From Naematelia aurantialba (lineage: Eukaryota; Basidiomycota; Tremellomycetes; Tremellales; Naemateliaceae): a stretch of 64,000 bases of DNA. Where the stretch lies: positions 372,001 to 436,000 of the forward strand of contig JAKFAO010000007.1 of NCBI GenBank assembly GCA_021527695.1. Direction: 5' to 3'. Every line of letters begins with the position of its first letter. Positions within the stretch are counted from its first letter, which is position 1. Position numbers and translations under genes: made by a program. The notes beneath the pieces are model-generated. The model saw nothing but the letters and a program-made list of their open reading frames with translations, was not told the origin of the DNA and made no database searches. Of the stretch, positions 22,186 to 34,139 are shown in pieces.

Positions 22186-22422
22186 GTTGTCTGCTGTTTC
22201 TTAGAGGTTTGGGAGATCAAAGACGAAGCAGACAGAGAACAGGTCGCAGACGCCTTGAAGCTGCAGGATGTCGATGGTCAGTGAATTTCGTGAAGTTTCG
22301 GCAATTTGACAATCTTCGGGATTATGCCTGTGTGGCGGTCACTCACTTGCGCGTGTCACCACTGAGATGCTGTGAAGTGATTTTAAAAGCAATCAAGGTG
22401 GAATCTGCATGCTGTACAAGCA

Positions 22423-23664
22423 ATGAGCTTCAATGTGCGGCGGCTGCGGCCGAACGCAGTGTTCGACTCGTTCCTCGGCTTTCTCGATATCAAGCTCGGT
22501 GAGCCGCTCGTCACGCCAGATGTGGTCGATCACAGCTTCCAAGGAGCACATGCTGATACTCCGCAGGTGCCGAAATCATCTTGCTCTTTGGCGTAAGTCG
22601 CCTCTCGTCTAGAGGATAGACGTCAAGGGGTCAACGCTGATACCCGGCAGCTCATCAATAAAGCTGCGGGGCTGTACGGGCTGATCACGATCCTTGTCGG
22701 CGGGACATTTCCACAATTGCTGTTCTATGCGTATTCCGTTGGCACCCTGTTTGCCTTTCTGTGGGCACTGCGTACTGTGAAATCGGTGCGTCCCTCTCAC
22801 TCTCCCCTGTCCCTCCATTCCCTGCCCCAGCGCCCCCCGCGCCTTCCACTCTCTATTCCCAGCCAGCCAGCTGTGAGGAGGATGCGCAGCCACAGCCTCA
22901 TCACACAGCACGTTTCCGCATTTTTCTTGCGAGGTCATCGCTCACTGCCTGTGTGTAGGAATCGGCCAACCCGACTCTGCTCGTGGCACACCTATATGCG
23001 CTGGACCACCTCGTTCAATTTGCCTTTCACTACATATTCTTCCATCGATACTGGTACGAACTCCCACACGATGGGCGGCGCACGTCCAACTCTGGTGCGC
23101 AGCAGGATATCATCGACCTCGCTGTCAGCAGGGGAGAGGTGTTGCCCTCCACAGGCGGGAGTGGGGATACCGAAGGGGCGGATGCTTTGCGTGCCGCGCT
23201 GGCTGGCGAGATCTGGCGGAGAGAAAAGGTCTATGCCGCCTGGGTGCTCGTGTTTGGGTTTTTCCTGAAGGTGAGCCTGGCTCGATATCCCCCGTAGTTA
23301 TTATCCCTCGTAGCTAGTGTCTCTCGTCCCATTCGTCATCGAGAGGGTTCTACTCAGTTACCGGAACGGCTGTGCAGTGCTGATCGAGATGCAGGTCTAC
23401 TTTATCCTGATCCTCTATTCATACGCAGCCCACCTCAGATCATCGACGTATCACACACTTCCCCTGACCGAACGCGCCAAGGCCACCACCCTCGCGCACC
23501 CGCCGACAGAGGAAGAACTCCAGGCTGAGCTCGATCACCACCAAGAGCACGGGCCGGATGATGGACACAGCGGGCCGGGGGCGGGGGCGGCTAATGGCGA
23601 TGCCGCAAAGGGGAAAGAAGGGAAGAAGCGCGCAGATGATGAAGAGGACTTTAGCTGGGATTGA
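22423..23664 (+). CDS. KEI1: Inositolphosphorylceramide synthase regulatory subunit Kei1
   Basis: Kei1 partners Aur1 in the Golgi to make inositolphosphorylceramide. Exons read MSFNVRRLRPNAVFDSFLGF (start 22423) and LDIKL, then the short exon AEIILLFG, then LINKAAGLYGLITILVGGTF. Next come LPQLLFYAYSVGTLFAFLWA, LLVAHLYALDHLVQFAFHY and YAAWVLVFGFFLK, then MQVYFILILYSYAAHLRSS before a hydrophilic acidic tail ending DDEEDFSWD. Four membrane segments and the order 'FLGFLDIK ... NKxxGLYG ... AHLYxLD ... VYFILILYSYA' match the family. The ATG is chosen because it directly precedes the conserved FLGF segment; upstream in-frame sequence is not family-like. Confidence 0.85.
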
Positions 23665-23882
23665 GGGACCATCATAGCAGCATGTATTGTCTACACATTG
23701 CATAGGCTTGTGGATTCGACGCCTCTGCCGTCCGTTCCTGCTTTGGCCGGTCTGATTCGGCAAGGAATCTCGTACCTGGAACTTGGGGCTCCAGAATATG
23801 GCAAACGATCGATGAGAGCAGTCTGAATCGCACTGACGATCCCCGTAAGAGTACATTCAACCAGTCAACAGGGCCGTACACC

Positions 23883-25074
23883 ATGGCTTCCAAACGGGCA
23901 GCCGCAGGGCCATCCTCGGCGTCCCCACCACGGTCTAAGAGCAGACGGAAAGGGGGTGACGAAGATGCCTCAGCCAGTCTGACCGCCTCAACGTCCACGC
24001 CGTCCGACGAGTTTCAGCAGGTCACCCGAGCGGAGTTTGTGAGCAAGTACAGAGTCGAGCGGCTGGGATACGGCGGAGACGTATACTATCATCCTGATGT
24101 GCGGTCCCTCTCTGCTTTTGCTGGCGGTATCACTGACCCCGGCATGCAGTTTATACAGCCAGACGTAGCGGCTGAATGGTTCGACCAGCTCTTAGGTCTG
24201 GATACTTGTACGTTCTCTGTGCCAGCAAGCAAACCAATGCCTCAAATACTCGGCTGATGACTTTACAGGGTGTAAGCCCTACGACCTAGAGTAATATCCC
24301 CGTTGACAGGATGAATGTAGACCAACCAATGCTGAAGCTCTACGGCCGGACATTTCCTCAATCTCGACTGATTGCAGCCTACTCGACGAAACCTAATGCG
24401 ACCCTCAACTATTCCGGCACAGATATCACGATGCACCATCCATTTCCAGAGGTTCTGGGGAAGATGCGAGAGTTACTAGAAAGGGAGCTGGGGGTGAGGT
24501 TCAACCACGTCATGTTGAATCGGTATGACGATGGGTCCGTGTACATCGGGTCAGTGGCCAGTTCCCTTGTTCATGATCACCCTAGCATGGCGGAGTTGGA
24601 TGTCGCGGAAGCTGACGACTTTACGACTGATACGGCTTAGGAAACACTCGGACAACCTGAACAATCTGGTCATCGCTAGCGTCAGTCTCGGGGCCGAAAG
24701 GACATTTGTGTTGAGTCCCCGACTACCGAGTCGAGCCAGAAAAGGCGGAGTGACTCAGGACGCTGAAATGGAGTTGAAGAATAGAAAGAGCGTGAGATGG
24801 AGGTGCGTACATGCTGTCAATTCCCAGAATGGCAGACGATCTTACCGAGCGGAGGTTACAGAACGGCAGTTTGGTGGTCATGCAAGGTGAGTGGCGCATG
24901 GCGCGTGCCTTGATGTTGGTTGCTGAAGATGGGGGCCAGGACGGACCCAGGAGTTCTGGAAGGTACGTGCATGAGATTCGTGGGAGACTGGCTGATGTGC
25001 AGTAGCACGAGATACCTAAAGAGCCGGCTGTCAAGACGGGTCGCATCAGCCTGACCTTTCGACAGCTCGTATGA
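23883..25074 (+). CDS. AlkB-family 2-oxoglutarate/Fe(II) dioxygenase (ALKBH2/3 type)
   Basis: Predicted oxidative demethylase for alkylated DNA or RNA bases. The N-terminus MASKRAAAGPSSASPPRSKS is basic. The catalytic part has LKLYGRTFPQSRLIAAYSTK, NHVMLNRYDDGSVYIG and KHSDNLNNLVIASVSLGAER (iron ligands H and D in HSD). After several tiny exons it continues GSLVVMQGRTQEFWKHEIPK (distal His) and VKTGRISLTFRQLV, with Arg residues for 2-oxoglutarate. A 23-nt exon (GACGGACC...TGGAAG) restores the QEFWK motif. The junction near 24208-24309 is unusual: it needs either a one-base exon or a 19-nt intron to keep frame (see findings). The family is certain; DNA versus RNA substrate is not. Confidence 0.88.
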
Positions 25075-25105
25075 AGCAGGTGCTTCATCTGTGATCACAT
25101 TAGAC

Positions 25106-25899
25106 TCACCGTGTCAAGCTTTCCAAGCATCCTTGAGCACGATCCGCTCCCAAAGGAGGACGGCGACCTGCTTCACTGGACGAGTGTTCCTCACAGACCC
25201 TGAAGTCTGTCCAAGACGGAGGTGAGAACTTCTGCTTCAAAACTACCATAATCTGCGCCTGATCAGTCACCTCACGCACACGCACACTGACATCATCAAG
25301 ATCTTGACTAGCCCAATGCTCATCAACGCAACCGCAATCCAAACGAACCCGCGGAAAGCCATCACTGATCTTCCAGTCAGTCCTGACGACTAGATGGAGA
25401 AACAGACGGTACAGATGATCCTTGATGCCATGGGTCCCGCCATGTCTGCGATCCGCTGTTCTCGCCTCTCCATTGTTTCGCGCAGATCTCCGAGGAAGGC
25501 ATACAGTGCGAACCCTAGCCAGACGACAATGATGAGGATTGGGTGGGTCTGCAACCTGTCTCAGCGGCGTTGTGCTCCGATTGAGCAGAAGGAGGGGGGA
25601 CAGGAAGGAAAGAAGGAAGAAAGAAAGAAAGAAAGAACGAAAGGAGGCTGAAGAGAGGCACGTACCGCGATGTTGCCGATGCTTGCGCCGAACACGATGG
25701 CGAGCAAGATCGTCGAATCGCTCATTTGCCTCGGCGAAGTTGTGGGGTTCCTCGCATCTGTATCGTGATAGAAGCGTTGATAGGGGGGTTCTGTATCAGG
25801 ATCACCGGGCACGGGCGAGTCGGAGGTTACAATGGGTGAAGGGGGACGGGGAGACTGCCGAGTTCTTGGTGGCATGCTGTGTTTGGATGGCTCTCTCAT
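25106..25899 (-). CDS. Unrecognised small membrane protein
   Basis: The start MREPSKHSMPPRTRQSPRPP at 25899 gives a polar N-terminus, then a first membrane segment STILLAIVFGASIGNIA. After an intron carrying a GAAA-rich repeat it continues THPILIIVVWLGFALYAFLG, then DLRETMERREQRIADMAG, a charged helix. A third hydrophobic stretch MAFRGFVWIAVALMSIGLVK is reached by choosing the acceptor ending gatcag. A polar tail runs to a TGA at 25106. Two splice choices around 25380 give different C-terminal halves; the one with a third membrane segment is preferred. I do not recognise the family. Confidence 0.5.
25605..25648 (+). repeat. GAAA-rich simple repeat
   Basis: Imperfect AAGAAAGAAAGAAAG tract within the first intron of the minus-strand membrane-protein gene. 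Confidence 0.8.
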
Positions 25900-26223
25900 C
25901 AAGATGAATAGTGGAATAGTAAGTGTAGTCTCTGTAGAATTCGAACCCAGGCTGACGACAAGTTGACTGATGATCTACTGATGGTCGTCACCGCTTGCCA
26001 CTCGATGCCGAATCCTCTCCGCGACAAACGTACAAGCCCTCCAGTGTTTGACGGCGCCCGCTCGGGAAGCCGTGGCAAAAGCTTTCAATGGTGAAGTAGC
26101 GGGAATAATAGGTATGCATACAGGCAAATCCGTGTCTTCCTTCCTTCCTTTACTCCGCTGACGTCTTCCTTCTTACTATATATCCAGTTGCCGTTCTCCA
26201 TAACCTGCTTTCCCCTAATCCGC
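25900..26223. other. Intergenic region
   Basis: No gene is seen. A TTCGAACCC string near 25942 resembles a tRNA T-loop, but no arms pair around it. Confidence 0.45.
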
Positions 26224-26680
26224 TCATTGCGCCTTCTTCTTCAAGTCATTGCCAAGCGTGCCCCGCCTGTTACGGTCACGGTATAGAACGATACCAACAG
26301 CAATCAAGCCGAGGATAAGGATGTTGGCTGGATCGGTGTCAGTGTGGTCCAAACGGCCTCTACTGGCGACCTATTTCAAGACACTTACAGAACACAAAGG
26401 AAACTGAAGCCCCCACAAACTCGGCGATGCTCTCAAGGACGTTGAAGACCAGGGAGACAACGCCGTGGACTAGAGAGTACACGACATTGAAGAACGAGTG
26501 CAGGACCGCGTAGATCGATTGCAAGATGCCCTAAGGGACGGATAAGCTATACTCTATAACGGGCAGAAGGACGCAGGCTCGAGGGCAGCAGAGCCTGACG
26601 GCACACGCCTACACGTTGGTGAATAATGGTCACAAGCTTACCTGGATGATGTGGACGAGGCCTTCGAAGAGGTTTGCCAT
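26224..26680 (-). CDS. Small membrane protein of 94 residues
   Basis: Three exons (26642-26680, 26389-26530, 26224-26327) join exactly in frame to 94 codons plus TGA. The protein starts MANLFEGLVHIIQGILQSIY and continues as a long, regularly amphipathic hydrophobic stretch (AVLHSFFNVVYSLVHGVVSL, VFNVLESIAEFVGASVSFVF). It then has a clear membrane anchor ILILGLIAVGIVLYRDR and a basic end GNDLKKKAQ, which looks like an ER-type C-terminal lysine signal. All splice sites are canonical, with branch sites in place. No family is recognised. The exon logic and composition make it a real gene that ordinary length cut-offs would miss. Confidence 0.75.
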
Positions 26681-27224
26681 GATGAAAAAAGCCACTGATG
26701 TACTGACTAGATGAGGGAAACAGGTTATCGCTAAATGCTGGTAGAGTGGCAACAGAAAAGACTGTCAGCAACCGGTTATATAGCCCCGTGTTGAAGTGAT
26801 CGTCGATGACGTAGAAAGGGGACGCCGGAAGCGGAAGCAGATTTGTCTCTCCACGTGGCCACCTTCCACGTAGTTTTCCCTGCCAACTAATTTCCTCATC
26901 CTGCTCTCGCGTATAATAACAGCCAAGAACAACATGATGTGGCATTCCCCCCCCCTTCTACCAACTCCTGCCTGTTCTTTTTTCGGTCCCCATTTACGTC
27001 TCGTGAAAACCACCGGTATTTGTTGGCGTCCCCCCTAACATACCAGCATACCAGTCATCTGTCAGTCTGTTCAAGTTGCAACACGTCGCTCTGTCCAGCT
27101 AGACCTCTGTTCTGAGTGTCCTCGATGTCCTTTTATACGTCGCCCCGCTGTATGATACCCGCACTCAGCAAAAACAAGCCATCGCCGAATTGCCATCGAC
27201 CACGCGTCATCTTTGTTGCACGAC
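26681..27224. other. Divergent promoter region before the SANT-domain gene
   Basis: No gene is seen. It contains a C-run near 26946-26954 and pyrimidine-rich stretches typical of fungal 5' flanks. Confidence 0.45.
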
Positions 27225-30200
27225 ATGTATCCAGACTCGGGCCCTTCGCGGCCCCCAGCGAGCATGTCCGCCTCTGGGAGGAGCACATCAGGGGGTATAC
27301 CTTCGTCTAGAGGACCTCTCAATCGCAGAGATGGGGATTTTGATCGAGAAGAGAGGACAGGAGGATATGGAAGGGCGGATGTTTCGGGTCAGCCACCCGC
27401 AGCATGGGCTCGACCACCAGGAAGAGCAGATGTGTTCCGGCCGACTCGAGGCAGAAGCCGTACACCTTCGCCTAGAAGGCGAGATGCGCCGATGAGCAGA
27501 GATGATCTCGATAGGGATTTGGAAAGATTTCGAGACCGAGAACGTGCATTCGACAATCGCGAGCCTTGGCCGCCTGCCGAGCCCCCTAGAGGTCCAGCAG
27601 GATGGAGAGACATTTCGCCGCGTCGTGGCCCGACTTCAGGTGTCGGCCCCGTCAGAGAAAGACAGAGAGAAGCGGATTGGGATTGGGATAGGGATAGAAG
27701 ACGGTTCAACGAGCGGAGTGTGGATGATAGGTTCCGAGAAGATAATCGTAATTCGTAGGTTTGGTCGACGCGCCTATTTGTTTTGATCCGGACTGCAGCT
27801 CACGAATTTTTTCTCACGTAGCTCGTCTTCTAGAGAGCCTCCTCTAAACAGGTTCGCGGGACGTCCGAGTCCCCCGCGAAGCGGACGGACAGCGCCATTC
27901 CAGACACCGCCTGCGTATGCGCCCGGATCTCGAGCGACCTCGGGACCGCGCTCGCTCGGTGGTCCGTTCGCACCACAACGAGACGAGAGAGATCGCAATG
28001 AGTTCATCGGCCGGGATCTGGGACCAACATTTGATGCAGCCCACGCAGGACCAGGTCCTTCGAGCCAGAATAATGTCAATCAACGCAGTCCTCCAGCTGG
28101 ACCTCGGCTGTATCGCTCTCGCTCCCAGCGTGGCTCCTCGAGTCCGGTAGAATCGAAATATCCGCGTGACACTGGGCCGGGTGCATCGTCCGTACCCTCT
28201 CGAACTATACCTCTACCCAGGGATGCGATATCCGAGGCAGGTGGCTCTGACCTGGAGGAAGGAGAATTGGTCTCGCCCATCAAGCCACGGCGCGAGTTCG
28301 TAGACAGAGAGCAGTACGATGCCCGGTTTCGAGACCGTGAGGGTCAACCCCCTTACACTCGTAGAGTCAGCTATAGAGGCAGAGGCGCGAGCGGATCGCC
28401 ACGAAAGCGACCGAGAAGTCGATCTCCACCCTGGAGAAATCGGGACGGTGGATGGGGTGGAAGAGCCAGAGGACGAAGCGTTTCCGTTTCGGCCGATCGG
28501 CGGCGGTCGTCTCCCATCAAGCCGAGGTCCGACAACGAATCTCCACAAGTCGTGAACACCGAGCAGCCGCCCATTGAGCGTCTTGTCGAGCCCGGGAGCC
28601 GTTTGTCCCAGCCGGCGAACGACCTCGACCGACCGCCAACCCCGCCTCCTCTCGAGCTGCCAGTCGACCCTCGACCTATCGAGGAGCCGAATCATGCACC
28701 TGCCACTGTGGAGCCGGGCATCGTTGTCAGAGACTACGAGATTGACCGGCCAGATACTCCTGCCGGTCTGGTTGGCGCCGCGGTTTTGGTATCACCGGTG
28801 CCTGAAACACCATTCGTCGAGAGTACTGCTGCACCTGGGGAAGAACCTGGCGCCGAAGTATCTCGACTTGGTATCGCGGTGCACGAGCAGGTAGTCCCGG
28901 TGATGGTAACCGGCGAGCTTCAAGTGCAGGATGAGGTGGTCGTGGTCCTCCCAGCGATGACACAGGAGCCTCAAGTTCAGGATGAGGCCGTCACAGCAGC
29001 GGCACCAATAACTGATCGGCCCCAAGTGCAGGATGAGGTGCTGTCTGCGTTGGCTGCAGATTTGCCCCAAATTTACGAGCCGCATAAACAGCAAATCGCC
29101 GAACAGACGCATTCGGATGAAGTAGACTTACAAAGGACCATCTCTCGGAATCAAGCTGAAGTTATCAGCCCACACAATGCCCGAGACAGTTCTCAAACGG
29201 ACGCTCTCGTTCTGCCCACTGCTGACACCGTTGCGGGGAGTGCCGCGGTCAATGATGCGGTCGATGAGCCGTCTGCGGCTCACCCCAGCCCAGCCAACCC
29301 TATCTCGACGACCGGTACCGTCCCGGACGACATACCAGATATCAATATGTCCAGCTCTTCTGTCGAACCAGCTATGACCACGGAGGACCTGCCGATGGAG
29401 ACGTCTGATGAAGTCGCGGCCACGAAGGAGGTGTGTGAATTGTGCCATTGTTATGCTTGTCTCACCCTTGTAGGAACCTGCAGATCTTGTTCTGCCTGCT
29501 GTTGCTCCGGTCAAGGAGTCAGCAGAGGGAGACACCGCAGTCGCAATAAGCGAGAGCAAGGTTGGCGCAGGTCGTCCTCGCATCGAAACTATCGCCTCCC
29601 CAATCGTTCGTACGACCATTGCCGAGCGCCGATCCATGCCTATCCCGGGCAATGCGTCGCTGTCTTCGCCATTCAACGATCGTTTCCCTCGCAAGGATCC
29701 TCAGCCGACTGGTGACTCTGGACAGGGGAGCACCGATGCCGAGACCGAATTTGGCCCGAAGACTGGAGAGATCAATGATAAGCAATCCGAGCATAGCATA
29801 CATGAGGACACTCGTGAGGGACTGCTGCGAGCGTCGATCAAGAAAGCCCAGAATGGTATCGTCCAAGTAGACATGGCCTCGATCATTAGCTGGAATCTCG
29901 AGGCCCTCCCAACAGAGAGTAAGCGTGTACCGTCGGGGGCCATACAGCCCGACGACTTCCTGAGCGAGTACTCGTGGCGTCTCGACAAACAGCAGAAGCA
30001 CGTTGCAACCCTGGTGGGATTGACTATCAAGCGAGAAAGAGCAGAGGAAAAGGAACGCGTGGCGAGACTCAACGCAGAATACATGCAGTACAACCGGGAG
30101 TGGCAAGAGCATTGCAAGTACTTGGGAAAGCTCATGGAGGCACGTCCACCCCCTCCGGCCGAATTGTTTGCCGTCCCAGGAGCCTATATACCGGCTGTCA

Positions 30201-32245
30201 CACCTGGAGTTGTGCCTACGACTCCGAGCGAGGAATCATCTCGCGCGGACCGCCGACGAAGAGGCATGGCATCTGACGCTGTCCATACCGAAGCCCAATA
30301 TCAGGAGATCCTGGAGCAGCTTGCAGATGACGCGTCGCGAGATCCCAAATTCCGAGCCAACAAGACGGCCGCCACCGTGCCGGATATGCAGACGCCGCAT
30401 GAGATGCGGAGGCGGTACAAGGAGGAGAACGACTTGGTCCTGGATCCACTCGTGTTCTACGATTTCGCGGGTAAGGCTGAGCCGATATGGACAACAGAGG
30501 AGCGGGCGACCTTTCTCAAACGCTATCTGGCCAACCCAAAACAATTTGGCAAGATCGCCGAGGGGCTGGCGGACAAGACCGCGTCCGATTGCGTCTTGTA
30601 CTATTATCGCACGAAGAAGGAGGTCGACTACAAGTCGCTCTTGGCGAGCAGGCGTGGCGACAAGAAGAAACGCGCCGCTCCCATCACCAAGGGTGGCAAG
30701 GGTTCTGCACTCTTGTCCAATCTTGGGCGACAGAAACCAGTCGTCGATTCCGGGTCTGCCGTCACACCCGGTGGGACTCGGGAGAGTTCTGCAGCGCCTA
30801 CCAGTACGGCCAGACGACCAAAGGGTGCACGCAGCGAGATACATCCGTCGACACCTTTCCCTGAATCTGCGTCCAAGAGGCCACGGAGCGGAAATGAAGA
30901 GGCCGAACCAAGTGCGGCAGCGTCGCCAGTCGGAAGCCAGTTGCCGCCGGCCGCGGGGTCCGGCAAGTCGAAGATGAGAGTGACGGTCAGAACGAACGCC
31001 AAACGACCTAGGATCACATCGGTATCTGAAACTCCATACTCGTCATCTGCTCTTGTGCCGCCTCCTCCATCTGATGATCGGATCTCTGCCGAGCCTGCTG
31101 GCCCTCTCGACCCCGTCGAGCTACTGCCCCCTGTGAAACGCGCGGGCAAGCGCCGCAAAGTTGACCCCGCCGACCCAGCTGCCCCTCCTGTTGAAGTAAG
31201 CGAGAAACCAAAGCGCAACTCGACCAATTCGTATTGGTCCGTCGAGGACAAGAAGCGATTCCGTGATCTTTTTACGGTTCACGGGACCGATTTTGCGCTG
31301 ATCGCCTCGAAACTGCCAAACAAAAGCTTGCGGCAGGTTGGCAATTTCTACGATGCGCACAAGGAGGAGTTGGGTTTCGAGGCTGTCGGGCCACGAATCG
31401 ATGCTGGTGCAACCGGAGACTCGCGGGCTGGAATTGGTCCTGCTACTACTCCGTCACTGCAGCCCTTTGGCCGTTCGGTGTATGATGTGCAGGGAACGTC
31501 CCGATTGTCCGAACCATTCGAGCGGCGCCAGTCTTCTGAGCCGAGAATGGGAGTGTTTAACGACCGGCCCCACCTGGCGCCACCGCCATTGAGTACTCAC
31601 TCGCCGGCCGTGCAACTTGCGCCGCCGCCGTCGGTGACTCCTCGTGGGGGGATGAGTATCATGTCGTTGCTTAACGATGCACCTTCCGCGCCGCCTGTGG
31701 CGCGAGACGTCGATGCCGTGTCTGACGGGACTGTATCCGATCGAGATGCCGAGGCCACGGGCAGCCGTCCTTCTCCTCGCTCGACCGCGTCTGTCCCAGT
31801 CTATCCTGTACGATACGAGCGTCGTCCCTCGTCGGGCACATACGAACGGCCCGACCTGGATCGGTACCGCTCCTCATCTGCACGTCCATTCGGATACGAC
31901 GCGACTCCCTGGGCGACGCAGCGGGCCAATCCAGGTCCCTCGCCTGGTGCCTACCCACCGCCCCAGTCGCGAGGGCCCCCGAACCCGGCTCGGCCCTACT
32001 CGAGTCCGTATGACTCGCCGTATCCCGGACGAGCTGAATCGTACGCTCGTCCCGGTGGGCAGGCTGAGCCGTATCCGCCGCCGTACCCGGATCAGAACCG
32101 GCCCGCACATCCGCAGTACCAGCAACATCCTCACCCGCCGCCTCTGCCTCCTCCGCCGATCGACAGGACAAAGTCACCATCTACGAGACGCACCATAGAG
32201 AGGGTTTTGAAGGGCACAATAGCAAACAAGTATAATCATCCATAG
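27225..32245 (+). CDS. Two-SANT-domain co-repressor protein (SNT1/NCoR type)
   Basis: Resembles Snt1 of the Set3 histone deacetylase complex and animal NCoR/SMRT. The start MYPDSGPSRPPASMSASGRS opens a very long disordered region rich in Arg, Asp, Ser and Pro, with RS/RD-like stretches (SRDDLDRDLERFRDRERAFD), then an acidic Gln/Val-rich region. After the introns at about 27757-27821 and 29431-29474, a predicted coiled coil (TIKRERAEEKERVARLNAEY) precedes SANT1 (IWTTEERATFLKRYLANPKQ ... SDCVLYYYRTKK, about 30487-30640). SANT2 (SYWSVEDKKRFRDLFTVHGT ... QVGNFYDAHKEEL, about 31230-31375) follows. The C-terminus is Pro/Tyr/Ser-rich. Spacing of the paired SANT domains with a coiled coil in front is the main family evidence. 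Confidence 0.8.
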
Positions 32246-32479
32246 CACCACGGGTCGAGGTCCATGCATCTTGTGGCTTGTGCGTTAGTGGTGTACCGGA
32301 GTGTGGCTGGCGCAGACACGTTTGGTCAGTCTCCAATACCATACAGCGATTCTCTGTCATCCTCAGATGATCAGTCTCAAACTACGGGCGATAGTTTCTT
32401 GAGCTGGGATGGTCAGTCTCGAACTACGAGGCAATAGTCTGGTATCCTCAGGAGGATGGCGCGCCGCGCATCATTGCAT

Positions 32480-33553
32480 CTATGCCTCAGGCGTACTGCG
32501 GAGTGGTATGGAAGATATTTCCGACGCCAGCATCTGCTTGATTGTGTCAGCCCTGTGCTTGTCGATGCCAAACTGATCCAGAGTGCCAAATGTGACCTCT
32601 GCTCTCTGGACGACAGGTAAAATAAATCGTTTGCGCTCCTCTGCTGCAGCCTCCTCTGGACTCGGCTTGCTCGCAGTGTTGCTACTGGCCTTGTCCCGTT
32701 CCCTCAACCGCCCATGGGTGGGTCGGGAACCGAGACGCGGCACCTGAGGATTTGTCAGATCTGTCCCTGGGTCAAACTGAACGACCGACGCCCAGGTGTG
32801 CGCGATGGCGCAGTCGTACGTGCTTTGCGGCGCGACCTTGTTGCGGGGCACGACGAGGCGGAACTTGTCTGGGGCCGCCTCGTCCTTGTATCGGTTCATG
32901 GCGATGGTCATAGTCGCCTGTAGAGACTGCGCCACATAGCATTCCAGCGGCAATGTGCGGTCGAGCTGGCCCTGCAGCTCGGTGGCTTGTAAGTACACCT
33001 TGGTGCGCGCGACGATCGGGTCGCCGTCGAGGACACAGCCGGTATACGTCAGGCGCGGCTGTCTCCACAGGTGCGTCTGGCTCCGCCACAGCCCGCTGTC
33101 CGTAGCCGTGGCGGTGTCGGTCGTGCGGCCGATGCCGGCGGTGGGCGCGGCAGACGCAGGCGCAGACGAAGCAGAGGCGGAAACGGAGGCGGGAGCGCGT
33201 GGACCCTCGACGGCTGACATCGACACACCGTGATATATGCTCTGAGGTTGAATCTGGCCGGCGGCAGGAACAGTCACAACGTACAAAGAGAAATAATCCC
33301 GGTCCTTGCCCCCGTACCATTTGTTGCTAGCCATAGACTTGGCCGTCTCGCGTGAGGTGTCCTCATCGAATTCTGGCAATTCCGCTAGCCAATCGACGTG
33401 GTGGTCCTCGTTGGCGGTCACCCGTCCAGCTTCTTCCCCTTCATGGACTGCTTCGTGCTCTGGCTGTCTGGAAGTGTGGCCGACGAAATCACGCAATGGA
33501 ATTTCTGGTCTCGAGTCGACCGTTTGGTCGGTCGGGACAAATGAGGGCGGCAT
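32480..33553 (-). CDS. Unrecognised protein, single open frame
   Basis: A continuous frame ends at 32480. The first ATG is at 33553 (MPPSFVPTDQTVDSRPEIPL); an upstream ATG with a short intron is possible. After a charged segment come GGKDRDYFSLYVVTVPAAGQ, an Ala/Ser/Thr-rich linker, then LTYTGCVLDGDPIVARTKVY and TIAMNRYKDEAAPDKFRLVV. The tail is Lys/Glu-rich. It has no signal peptide or membrane segment. No family is recognised. The next minus-strand ORF (34140-34853) has a loosely similar plan, so the two may be distant relatives. Confidence 0.5.
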   Translation of the reverse strand: MPPSFVPTDQTVDSRPEIPLRDFVGHTSRQPEHEAVHEGEEAGRVTANEDHHVDWLAELPEFDEDTSRETAKSMASNKWYGGKDRDYFSLYVVTVPAAGQIQPQSIYHGVSMSAVEGPRAPASVSASASSAPASAAPTAGIGRTTDTATATDSGLWRSQTHLWRQPRLTYTGCVLDGDPIVARTKVYLQATELQGQLDRTLPLECYVAQSLQATMTIAMNRYKDEAAPDKFRLVVPRNKVAPQSTYDCAIAHTWASVVQFDPGTDLTNPQVPRLGSRPTHGRLRERDKASSNTASKPSPEEAAAEERKRFILPVVQRAEVTFGTLDQFGIDKHRADTIKQMLASEISSIPLRSTPEA

Positions 33554-34139
33554 GGATGCAGGCTTGCAGGGAGTGATAACGTTGGAAGGTGGTATCAACG
33601 AGCCATGACCTGGAAGGTGTTACAGTTTATACGAAGGCATGCCTGGCGTCTTGTGAATGGACTTTCTACAGGCTCTCCGGCTTCTTTTTTTTTGCTGATG
33701 GGGTTCTGGCCCTCCTACGTGCGGGCGAACAGACCTTCTTTGCCCGTCTAGCCGAAACTGGCCTTGAAGAAGCATTCCTAAAAAGGGAGAGACAGGACAA
33801 GAGAGCTAGAATCTAGAACCGGGGGCTCGGCGCAAGTCCTGTAGAGTGGCAAAAACGGATTGGGTCGGGTTTGCCAGTCCGGTATGACACTGCTCGGTCG
33901 TACACATGATGCTGGCGCTTGAGATACTACAAACCTCAGACAAAGAGGCTGACATGCCATGGCTATGACGTCTTGGCGATCGGAGAGAATAACACCCTCT
34001 TTCATATTCAGTTAGAGGATCGAGTCACGCAGTGCATAAGTCGGCGAGCACAAGGAACGAGCTATACCAAATGACCACCTCTCTTCTCTGTTTCCCATTC
34101 CCCCCCCCCACCCCCCCAGCCTTGCGAGCGAGCCCCCCA
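33554..34139. other. Intergenic with poly-C tract
   Basis: A C-rich run (about 34101-34119) lies at its right end. An open frame on plus, 33589-33816, has no features of a real protein. No RNA gene is seen. Confidence 0.4.

Noticed and set aside
25935..25960. Possible tRNA T-loop (TTCGAACCC)
   Set aside because: The flanking bases do not form a T-arm on either strand and no A-box or acceptor stem is found at the right distance.
33589..33816. 75-codon plus-strand frame
   Set aside because: No recognisable features and it overlaps the 5' end of the minus-strand gene.
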